A model generated the notes under the pieces. It saw nothing but the letters and a program-made list of their open reading frames with translations, had not been told where the DNA came from and made no database searches. DNA of 5,279 bases. Source: Acidobacteriota bacterium (GTDB lineage: Bacteria > Acidobacteriota > Terriglobia > Acidiferrales > UBA7541). Location of the stretch: assembly GCA_003224135.1 (NCBI GenBank), contig QHYO01000028.1:1-5279 (forward strand), given 5' to 3'. Position numbers and translations under genes: made by a program. Positions 1-5,031 of this stretch are shown piece after piece (position 1 is the first letter of the stretch; each line of letters begins with the position of its first letter).

Positions 1-133
1 GTCGTTCGCGCTGCGGAGTTGTGAATCGTTACTCGCGGGCAGAAAACGCGGCTCTCAAGAGCGGGCGGCATCGCCATGCGAACAGAAAATGCTATGGGCT
101 GCCGCAATAAAAGTCAACGTGAGCTCGTGAGTT
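1..133. other. intergenic flank left of the IS
   Basis: No convincing gene lies here. One + strand frame stays open from the edge until the TGA around 128, but it shows no recognisable protein. On the - strand an ATG at 77 opens a frame running off the left edge (25 codons, beginning MAMPPALESR) just downstream of a candidate promoter. It has no Shine-Dalgarno, so I do not call it a gene. The last 16 bases before the insertion sequence are two near-identical 8-mers, CGTGAGCT (118-125) and CGTGAGTT (126-133). Confidence 0.5.
89..117 (-). promoter_or_regulatory. candidate sigma70-type promoter, leftward
   Basis: On the - strand the sequence reads TTGACT (117-112), a 17-base spacer, then TAGCAT (94-89). 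The -35 box matches 5 of 6 consensus bases and the -10 box 4 of 6, at the ideal spacing. Transcription would start near 82 and leave the window to the left. The IS end lies 17 bp upstream of the -35 box. Seen in sequence only; no gene start is visible to confirm it. Confidence 0.4.
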
Positions 134-155
134 GGGTGTAAGCCACCATTGTGGT
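134..155 (+). repeat. left terminal inverted repeat (IRL)
   Basis: Begins GGGTGTAAGCCACC and ends GTGGT. Aligned without gaps to the reverse complement of 1960-1981, positions 1-5, 7, 10-12, 15 and 18-22 match (15 of 22). It contains an internal CCAC/GTGG dyad. The outer edge is set by the GGGTG terminus shared with the other end. Confidence 0.75.
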
Positions 156-157
156 AT

Positions 158-187
158 TTGACGAAGTATGGGGATTGGAGGTATTCT
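158..187 (+). promoter_or_regulatory. candidate IS promoter for the transposase mRNA
   Basis: TTGACG (158-163; 5 of 6 with the -35 consensus) is followed after 18 bases by TATTCT (182-187; 4 of 6 with the -10 consensus). Transcription would begin near 194, at the foot of the hairpin at 196-221. It lies wholly inside the element just past the left repeat. An ATG at 168 would fall upstream of the transcript start, which argues against it as the ORF1 start. Confidence 0.5.
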
Positions 188-195
188 TCTTAGGT

Positions 196-229
196 TTCTT
201 GTAGTTGTAAAACTACAAGAAGGAGGAGG
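196..229 (+). promoter_or_regulatory. 5' leader stem-loop abutting a strong Shine-Dalgarno
   Basis: TTCTTGTAGTT (196-206) and AACTACAAGAA (211-221) form a perfect 11-bp stem closed by a GTAA loop, a GNRA-type tetraloop in RNA. The Shine-Dalgarno AGGAGGAGG (221-229) begins at the last base of the stem, 7 bases before the ATG at 237. The predicted transcript start lies at the foot of the stem, so the mRNA may begin with this hairpin. That could stabilise the message or tune ribosome loading; either role is inference. Confidence 0.65.
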
Positions 230-236
230 CTCCCTC

Positions 237-635
237 ATGTCACCAACTTCACTCGAACAGCTCGAAGTAAAAGGTGCCGATCTCAGAGCTGCCCTTGCCC
301 GGATCGGAGATATGCGCCCGGGATCTCTGAGCGAGACGTACGGAAAGTGTGGAAAGCCGACCTGTCACTGTGCCAAGTCAGGATCGCGAGGACACGGTCC
401 GAGTTGGCTTTTGACGCGGACCGTGGACGGCAAGACGGTGGCCCAGAGGATCCCCTCCGGACCAGCGGTAGAGCAATCGAAGCAGCAGGTGGCCGAGTAC
501 AAGCGCTTTCGTGAACTCGCGCGAGAACTGATCGAAATCAGCGACCAGATCTGTGATCTACGACTGCAGGATCTCCAGGGCGTTCGAGAAGTCGAAACTA
601 AAAAAAAACGCCATCGCCGCAAGTCTGCAAGGTGA
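237..635 (+). CDS. DUF6788-type protein, ORF1 of the ISKra4-family element
   Basis: A 132-residue basic protein resembling the DUF6788 family, which is commonly found directly upstream of ISKra4-type transposases; its role is not established. Visible signatures are a cysteine cluster CGKPTCHC (C38, C43, C45), probably metal-binding, then HGPSWLLTRTVDGKT (about 53-67) and a helical, charged C-terminal half (about 78-116). The start at 237 is chosen because a perfect Shine-Dalgarno lies 7 bases upstream; a longer frame from 168 would begin before the predicted transcript start. The 3' end overlaps the transposase frame by 83 bases, and the run AAAAAAAAA at 600-608 lies within the overlap. A shift there would make this protein the N-terminal domain of a transposase fusion. 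Without a shift it ends in a very basic tail (KKKRHRRKSAR). Confidence 0.8.
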   Translation: MSPTSLEQLEVKGADLRAALARIGDMRPGSLSETYGKCGKPTCHCAKSGSRGHGPSWLLTRTVDGKTVAQRIPSGPAVEQSKQQVAEYKRFRELARELIEISDQICDLRLQDLQGVREVETKKKRHRRKSAR

Positions 636-1956
636 GATCGCGCGGGAGATTGAAGAACTGTTCGGTACCCAAGCCCTGGAGGAGATCGACTTCGAGGCTT
701 TGGAAACGGCGCTGCGGCGCCGGGCCCTGCAGCTGGCCGCCCGTTTACTCGAGCAGCGATTCAACCGCGACCATTGCGATTACCAGGGCAGCTCGTTGCC
801 CTGTGCCTGTGGCCGGCGGGCGCGTTATGTAGAACGACGATGGAAAAGTTTTCATAGTGTGGTCGGAGAACTGAAACTGGAACGCGCCTACTACTACTGT
901 TGGGAATGTGAGCGGGGCTTCTGTCCTCGCGACCGGGCCTTGGGAATGGACGCCACGTCGCTCTCTCCGGCGGTGGTGCGCATGATCGGCACCGTAGGGG
1001 CCATGGTCAGCTTCCAGGAAGGTAGCGACCTGTTGAGCGAACTGGCTGGTGTGGCGGTGGATGCCAAGCAGGTAGAGAGAACTGCAGAAGGTCTGGGAAA
1101 AGAGCTCGCTGCAGATGAACGCGTGCACACCGAACCTCTGGATGCTCTTCCTCTGCCGCAGACTCTGTATCTCGGTATGGATGGAACAGGGATTCCTTTA
1201 CGTTCAGAGGAACTCGTGGGCCGCACCGGCAAGCAACCGGACGGATCTGCCAAGACCGGCGAGGTGAAACTCTGCACCATTTGGAGTGCGGAATCGCTCG
1301 ATGAAGAAGGCACGCCCATCCGCGATGAAGGGTCGGTCACGTATTCGGCAGCGCTAGAGAGTGCTTCCGCGCTGGACACCGCCGCCGAACGCTCTCCCTT
1401 CGCCCAGCGCGTCTGGAGAGAAGCTACGCGCCGCCGCTTCTGCCAAGCCCCACGCCGGGTCGTGCTCGGGGATGGGGCCGTTTGGATTTGGAACATCGCC
1501 GACGATCAGTTTCCGGAGGCCACGCAGATCGTCGACCGCTATCACGCCAAGCAGCACTTGAGCGATCTCGGAAAAGATCTATATGGTCCCACCAACCCTC
1601 GAGCGGCTCAGTGGGCAGAACGCAGGAAAGAAGAACTCGATAGCGGAAAGTTTCCGGTTCTACTCACCGCGATCCGGCGCCAGGTATATCGTTCTGAGGC
1701 GGCCCGCCGCTGCCTCCACTATTTCCAAACCAACCGAGAACGCATGCGCTACCCGGAGTTCCACGCCCAAGGCTTGTGCACTTCCACGGGCGTGGTGGAG
1801 GCCGGATGCAAGGTGGCCATTGGCACACGCCTCAAACGTGCCGGAATGCATTGGACTGTGCGCGGCTCCAACGCCATCATCGCTCTCCGCTGTGCCAAGC
1901 TCAGTGCTCGCTTTCAGGACTTCTGGGAGCGCAGATCAGAACGCAGGGCCGCATGA
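553..1956 (+). CDS. ISKra4-family DDE transposase, ORF2
   Basis: Transposase that would cut and join the element's ends. In the 467-aa frame opened by GTG at 553, a zinc-ribbon-like region carries C84/C86 and C116/C119 (CWEC), followed by the RNase-H-like core: D210 in YLGMDGTGIP, D307 in VVLGDGAVWIW and E416 in STGVVEAGCK, the expected DDE triad. DRYHAKQHL (about 328-336) and the C-terminal GMHWTVRGSNAII block also fit the ISKra4 type. Length fits the family. The GTG at 553 has no Shine-Dalgarno, and the next in-frame ATG is at residue 132, after the zinc ribbon. Independent initiation is therefore doubtful, and translation probably enters from the DUF6788 frame near the A9 run, giving a 572-aa fusion. 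ORF2 lies +1 relative to ORF1, so a +1 or -2 ribosomal shift, or a transcript lacking one A (or with two extra), is required. No internal stop or frame damage is seen. Confidence 0.88.
   Translation: MIYDCRISRAFEKSKLKKNAIAASLQGEIAREIEELFGTQALEEIDFEALETALRRRALQLAARLLEQRFNRDHCDYQGSSLPCACGRRARYVERRWKSFHSVVGELKLERAYYYCWECERGFCPRDRALGMDATSLSPAVVRMIGTVGAMVSFQEGSDLLSELAGVAVDAKQVERTAEGLGKELAADERVHTEPLDALPLPQTLYLGMDGTGIPLRSEELVGRTGKQPDGSAKTGEVKLCTIWSAESLDEEGTPIRDEGSVTYSAALESASALDTAAERSPFAQRVWREATRRRFCQAPRRVVLGDGAVWIWNIADDQFPEATQIVDRYHAKQHLSDLGKDLYGPTNPRAAQWAERRKEELDSGKFPVLLTAIRRQVYRSEAARRCLHYFQTNRERMRYPEFHAQGLCTSTGVVEAGCKVAIGTRLKRAGMHWTVRGSNAIIALRCAKLSARFQDFWERRSERRAA
600..608 (+). promoter_or_regulatory. 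A9 run, candidate frameshift or transcriptional slippage site
   Basis: Nine consecutive A lie in the 83-bp overlap of the DUF6788 and transposase frames, read as AAA AAA AAA in the first and as A AAA AAA AA in the second. Slippage here would join ORF1 (122 codons to 602) to ORF2 (450 codons from 604). The frame change is +1/-2 rather than the -1 typical of many IS, so RNA polymerase slippage on the homopolymer is a plausible alternative. A sequencing or assembly indel in the run cannot be excluded. Confidence 0.5.
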
Positions 1957-1959
1957 CCC

Positions 1960-1981
1960 ACCACTTTCTTGGGGTGCACCC
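1960..1981 (-). repeat. right terminal inverted repeat (IRR)
   Basis: Read inwards on the - strand it begins GGGTGCACCCCAAG and ends GTGGT, matching the left repeat at 15 of 22 positions. Its outer ten bases, GGGTGCACCC, are a perfect palindrome, which the left end lacks. It starts 3 bases after the transposase stop codon. Confidence 0.75.
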
Positions 1982-2038
1982 TTCTGAGGGTGATGACGAG
2001 TGGAAGCAACTCGACGGAGTTCCTTCGAAGCTCGCAGG
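1982..2038. other. intergenic stretch right of the IS
   Basis: No gene. AGGGTG (1987-1992) pairs with CACCCT (1977-1982), making a 6-bp stem with a TCTG loop across the IS border. A second dyad, AACTC (2008-2012) with GAGTT (2017-2021), is extended by GAAG/CTTC beyond one mismatch. Neither is followed by a T run on either strand. Confidence 0.4.
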
Positions 2039-2074
2039 AAAAACGAGGCCCACTCGCGAAGAGTAGGCCTCGTT
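2039..2074 (-). terminator. intrinsic terminator of the PEP-CTERM gene
   Basis: AACGAGGCC (2042-2050) pairs with GGCCTCGTT (2066-2074), and ACTC (2052-2055) with GAGT (2061-2064) continues the stem past one C/A mismatch around a 5-base loop. On the - strand the stem runs straight into TTTTT (2043-2039), the classic intrinsic terminator form. It lies 21 bp past the stop codon of the PEP-CTERM gene. There is no T run for + strand transcription, so it serves mainly leftward transcripts. Confidence 0.85.
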
Positions 2075-2094
2075 CTGCCAGTTTCCTGTACGGG

Positions 2095-2919
2095 TTACTG
2101 CCGTGCCGTCTTGCGACGCAAAACGCCAACGCCGGCCAATCCGCACGCAAGCATTGCCAGGCTTACCGGCTCGGGAGCTGTGATCGGGGGTGGTGTAATT
2201 GGCACGCCAGCAACCGACACACCGTCGAGTGCGAGCCCGGAGTCAAATATCTCGTCTTTCCAATTCACTACGCCAACTTTGAGGTAGTAGTTTCCCGTAT
2301 TCGTAATGGTGAACGTAGATAAAACCCAACCGGTGGTACCGCAGCCCACATCGAAGCAGCCACCCGACGAGTCACCAAGTGGAGACCACGTCGTGAGGCC
2401 AGCCTGGATAGGAACGGTCGAAGGAGTCAAGGTTGCAGCCGGGAGAGGTACGCCAAACCCAGGAACCGCATCGCCGCTGGGAGTAGTGCGAGCCGTGAAA
2501 AGCAATGCCTGCAAAGTGTTTGACGAGTTGAACAGGCCGGCCCACGCGTAATCCGCGAATCCCGCGCCATCTGACGAGGTGTAGTTGAAGTAAAAACTCA
2601 GAGGGTCGCCTGCGGTCGCCGAAAACAGCGACGTGGCCAACGTGGAGCCATTGGTCTCGGAACCGAGCGCACCTGTTGGAAGAATGCCAACTCCGATCAA
2701 ACCCTGGTTAGTTGACACCCACTGGAAGGAACTGTTGCCCGTGGGCGAGAGCGGAACAACACCATCGGCTCCAGAAGAGCCGCAGTTGCCCACGCACGTC
2801 CAGCCGGCAGGAACCGTATCGGCGAAGGCGGGCTTTGGGCAGGACGCAAGCAGCACGAGTACCAGAACTGAGATAGCACCGAAGATCAATCGATGGGGGA
2901 CAAGCTCGTTGTTCTTCAT
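2095..2919 (-). CDS. PEP-CTERM sorting-domain exported protein
   Basis: A 274-aa secreted protein of unknown specific role. Residues 1-33 are a signal peptide: charged start, hydrophobic 11-26, AFA|DT cleavage at 33. The C-terminus is a standard PEP-CTERM tail: PEP at 249-251, hydrophobic segment about 252-266, then RRK at 268-270. Such tails are recognised by exosortases, known to accompany exopolysaccharide export, so the protein probably reaches the surface or matrix; no exosortase gene is in this window. The middle is Gly/Ser/Thr-rich and looks like a beta-sandwich (for example FYFNYTSSDGAGFADYAWAG, and GLALDGVSV before the tail). Cysteine pairs C42/C46 and C188/C193 could form disulfides. 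The start is fixed by a TAA two codons upstream and an AAAGG ribosome site. An LASC lipobox-like motif (24-27) inside the signal peptide is an ambiguity. The domain order resembles a known Acidobacteriota PEP-CTERM subfamily (possibly NF038132), but I cannot confirm that. Confidence 0.85.
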   Translation of the reverse strand: MKNNELVPHRLIFGAISVLVLVLLASCPKPAFADTVPAGWTCVGNCGSSGADGVVPLSPTGNSSFQWVSTNQGLIGVGILPTGALGSETNGSTLATSLFSATAGDPLSFYFNYTSSDGAGFADYAWAGLFNSSNTLQALLFTARTTPSGDAVPGFGVPLPAATLTPSTVPIQAGLTTWSPLGDSSGGCFDVGCGTTGWVLSTFTITNTGNYYLKVGVVNWKDEIFDSGLALDGVSVAGVPITPPPITAPEPVSLAMLACGLAGVGVLRRKTARQ

Positions 2920-2920
2920 T

Positions 2921-2954
2921 TCTTAGCCTTTCGTTTCTCTTAGCCTTTCGTTTC
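2921..2954 (-). repeat. perfect 17-bp tandem duplication containing the ribosome-binding site
   Basis: TCTTAGCCTTTCGTTTC occurs twice without a gap or mismatch (2921-2937 and 2938-2954). On the - strand each unit contains AAAGG, a plausible Shine-Dalgarno; the proximal one is about 8 bases from the ATG of the PEP-CTERM gene and the distal one 17 bases further. With the candidate promoter upstream, the duplication would make up most of a roughly 41-base leader. Confidence 0.9.
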
Positions 2955-2966
2955 GTTCTTACAGGA

Positions 2967-2994
2967 ATCAAATACCTGCCCCAAAAAAGTGCAA
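2967..2994 (-). promoter_or_regulatory. candidate sigma70-type promoter of the PEP-CTERM gene
   Basis: On the - strand TTGCAC (2994-2989) is followed after 16 bases by TTTGAT (2972-2967), each matching 4 of 6 consensus bases. Transcription would start near 2960, about 41 bases before the ATG. Spacing is slightly short and matches are moderate, so this is tentative. A sigma54-type GG-N10-GC element was looked for and not found in good form. Confidence 0.35.
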
Positions 2995-3270
2995 TCTCCG
3001 GGCCATACGGCGGGGTAGCGGGGACGCCACGAAACAAATTATTCTGCTGATAAGGCGGCAGAATCAGGTAGTTACGGGCAGCTTTGAGGCTCCGTACGGG
3101 CGCCTTAACCCTTGAAGTGCTGCGGAGCCGTACCCGTGCAACACTTTTCTCAATTCGCGCAAGCCGCTTCCGCACTTTGTCGGGACGATGTTGTCTGGTT
3201 TGTTCTTGAGACCGCGTTGTTTCTTCACGCGAACCCCAGATCCCGGTAAATGTTGCGCGCCGGCCGTGTG
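2995..3270. other. gene-free stretch with structured, repeat-like DNA
   Basis: The 351-bp gap between the two leftward genes holds no supported CDS. It contains an inverted repeat ATTCTGC (3041-3047) / GCAGAAT (3058-3064) and the interleaved dyads at 3088-3139 described separately. From about 3150 to the DUF885 stop codon at 3271 I see nothing distinct; in particular, no clear hairpin with a T run terminates the DUF885 transcript. Confidence 0.5.
3041..3140 (-). repeat. candidate dispersed intergenic repeat or structured RNA
   Basis: GGCTCCG (3088-3094) pairs with CGGAGCC (3123-3129), and ACGGG (3096-3100) pairs with CCCGT (3133-3137), extendable to GTACGGG/CCCGTGC with one G-U pair. These two stems interleave, the arrangement of an H-type pseudoknot. 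A third dyad, ATTCTGC/GCAGAAT, lies at 3041-3064. One - strand frame reads VLHGYGSAALQGLRRPYG, which I associate from memory with short spurious predicted proteins of Acidobacteriota; that is recollection, not a search. The block may therefore be a multicopy intergenic repeat. No function is assigned. Confidence 0.35.
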
Positions 3271-5031
3271 TCAGAGTGTGGGCGAGTCGTCGCCAAGGAG
3301 GGCGCGGCGGACGATGGCGATCGGCGGGTAGCCCTGGCTCATGAAGTCGTCGTGAAACTTGCCGAGGGAGAAAGCTGCGCCCTGTTTTTTGCGAACGTCG
3401 TCGCGGAGTTTCATGATTTGCAGCTTGCCGAGCGTGTAGTAAAGATAGGTCGGGTCGGACGTGCCGCGCTTGGTTTCGATTTCCGCGATTTTCGGTGACT
3501 GAAAACCTTCCTTGACGAAAAATTCCCTGGACTGATCGAGCGTGAATTTTCCGCGGTGCATCTGGATGCCGGCGATAAATCGCGCGTCGCGCAGGAGCGC
3601 GTCCTGCAACTGGCCGAGGTGAATCAGCCGCGATTCGCGCAGGTCTTTCGCGCCGGTGCCGGGCTGTGCATAGCCTTCATCGAGCATCATTTGTTCGGTG
3701 TAGTGCGCCCACCCTTCAACGTTGGTGTTGGCGGCGAGCACGCGGCGGAGTCTTGATGGCGCGCGCTGTTCACAAAGGTATTGCGTGAAGTGGCCGGGAA
3801 AGGCTTCGTGAACGGACGTGCTCGTGATCGTGCCCACGTTGAAACCGGCCATCAATCCGGCCACTTCTTCTGGTGAGTCGTCGCGAGCAGGTAGCGTGAC
3901 ATTGAAATAGGCTTCGGTCGCGACTTTTTCGAATGGGCCCGGGGTATCCATCGAAGCCATGGTGGTCGCGCGAAGGAAGGGAGGCGTTTCCTGGAGCGTC
4001 GGACGGCGGTCGCTTGGCAGGGTAATGATGTGGCGCCCATTGATGAAGGCGATTAAGCCGTCAAAAGTGTTGCGAAAGGTCTGCAGCAACTCTCCGGGAG
4101 GCGGATGCATCGACTGGAGTTCAGCAAGGACCTCGGTCGCCGGTTTTCCGGAATCGATCTCTTTCGCGACGCGCTGAAACTCCGCCTGATTTTTGTGCAG
4201 GTCGGCCATGCCGATTTCCAGAAGGCGGTCGAGCGGCGTGATGACCATGTCGTCGTAGAGAAGCTTTTTGGAAAAAACATCCGCGCCAATGCGGAAGTCT
4301 CCGTTTGAGCGCGGCAACAAATCGGTCCGAAGCCATTTTTCGTACTCGCGCAGCGTGGTGATCGCAGCGGCGTTGGAGTCCGAAAACGCTGCCTTTGTTG
4401 CGGAATCTTTAGCATCAACGAACGCGGCAGGTACGTCTTTCTCAAAAAATCCGATCGTGCCGGGCAATTGCTCGAGTGCGATCTCAGTGTAAATTCGCGG
4501 AACGTTTTTCAGGTTCGCACGCGCCGACGCAAAATAACGCGGAAACTCTTTTTCGCGCGAGACTACCGAGCGCAGGCGTTCATCGGGCGCGGCGAACTTG
4601 CGGCTCATGATGACGTAAACGCTGCCGGCGGCTCCGCTCGAATAGGTGTCCGGATCTTTTTCCCAGCCGCGAATTACTTCGAGCGAAAGCAATGTACTAC
4701 GGATGGCGCTGAGCAGCATTTCGCGGTCGGCGGCGTCCATCGAAGTCAGTCCCTTGGGATCAAAGGCCATCGTGCGCGCTTCAAATTTCTTGAGGATCGC
4801 GATGTGCTTCGCGATGCCAGCGCTGGAGAGGTCTTCGAGCTTCGCGTCATAGTCGTGCACACCTGTGTGCGTGGCGATGGTTGGATTGCTCGGGAAGAGC
4901 TCGTGGTCCAGGAAATCGTCTACAAGCAGGTTCCAGGCAGTGGCGGCAGGCGCTGGCGATCGTGCAAAAGCAGGTGCAGCGAACAGAATCGGCGAAATGA
5001 GAGCGAACAAAACAGCAAAGCGGCGCGGCAT
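3271..5031 (-). CDS. secreted DUF885-family putative metallopeptidase
   Basis: A 586-aa protein with a signal peptide at 1-23 (PRR start, hydrophobic core, AFA|RS cleavage), so probably periplasmic or outer-surface. The body matches the DUF885 family (Pfam PF05960), placed by sequence in the gluzincin-type metallopeptidase superfamily; substrates are mostly unknown. The family signature VHEAFPGHFTQ carries H408, E409 and H414, and VEGWAHYTEQ carries E439 and E446, consistent with zinc ligands and a catalytic glutamate. ETPPFLRATTMASMDTPGPF (about 348-367) is another DUF885-like block just before the catalytic region. Length is normal for the family and no break is seen. The start at 5031 is preferred over an in-frame ATG at 5148 because GAGGTG lies 5 bases upstream and the signal peptide then falls at the N-terminus. 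The next gene downstream, 351 bp away, is the PEP-CTERM gene; no functional link is evident. Confidence 0.88.
   Translation of the reverse strand: MPRRFAVLFALISPILFAAPAFARSPAPAATAWNLLVDDFLDHELFPSNPTIATHTGVHDYDAKLEDLSSAGIAKHIAILKKFEARTMAFDPKGLTSMDAADREMLLSAIRSTLLSLEVIRGWEKDPDTYSSGAAGSVYVIMSRKFAAPDERLRSVVSREKEFPRYFASARANLKNVPRIYTEIALEQLPGTIGFFEKDVPAAFVDAKDSATKAAFSDSNAAAITTLREYEKWLRTDLLPRSNGDFRIGADVFSKKLLYDDMVITPLDRLLEIGMADLHKNQAEFQRVAKEIDSGKPATEVLAELQSMHPPPGELLQTFRNTFDGLIAFINGRHIITLPSDRRPTLQETPPFLRATTMASMDTPGPFEKVATEAYFNVTLPARDDSPEEVAGLMAGFNVGTITSTSVHEAFPGHFTQYLCEQRAPSRLRRVLAANTNVEGWAHYTEQMMLDEGYAQPGTGAKDLRESRLIHLGQLQDALLRDARFIAGIQMHRGKFTLDQSREFFVKEGFQSPKIAEIETKRGTSDPTYLYYTLGKLQIMKLRDDVRKKQGAAFSLGKFHDDFMSQGYPPIAIVRRALLGDDSPTL

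Larger units (their letters stand above)
134..1981 (+). mobile_element. ISKra4-family insertion sequence, apparently complete (1848 bp)
   Basis: The element is bounded by imperfect 22-bp terminal inverted repeats (15 of 22 matching, both starting GGGTG) and contains only a promoter, a DUF6788 ORF and an ISKra4-like DDE transposase ORF. The ends fit tightly: the transposase stop codon is at 1954-1956 and the right repeat begins at 1960. Both reading frames are open and the catalytic residues are present, so nothing shows decay. The overlapping ORFs in different frames can be read as programmed frameshifting, which is proposed for part of the ISKra4 family. No target-site duplication is visible: the flanks are CGTGAGTT on the left and TTCTGAGG on the right. 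It sits between genes, opposite in orientation to its right-hand neighbours. Confidence 0.85.

Noticed and set aside
1..77. Start of a leftward gene at the ATG at 77
   Set aside because: Only 25 codons are visible, there is no Shine-Dalgarno and the leader would be about 5 bases; insufficient support.
168..236. N-terminal extension of the DUF6788 ORF from the ATG at 168
   Set aside because: It has no ribosome site, lies before the predicted transcript start and would translate the hairpin. The ATG at 237 has a perfect Shine-Dalgarno at 7 bases.
894..1496. 200-aa open frame on the - strand inside the transposase
   Set aside because: Ser/Arg-rich low-complexity composition with no recognisable domain, entirely antisense to a well-supported transposase; a shadow frame.
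2961..2990. Sigma54-type promoter for the PEP-CTERM gene
   Set aside because: A GGGGCAG stretch suggested a -24 element, but TTGAT stands where TTGC is needed, so the essential GC of the -12 element is missing.
2708..3175. 155-aa open frame on the - strand running from the intergenic block into the PEP-CTERM gene
   Set aside because: It overlaps the PEP-CTERM coding region in another frame, is Arg-rich and lacks any domain; an artefact of the structured repeat.
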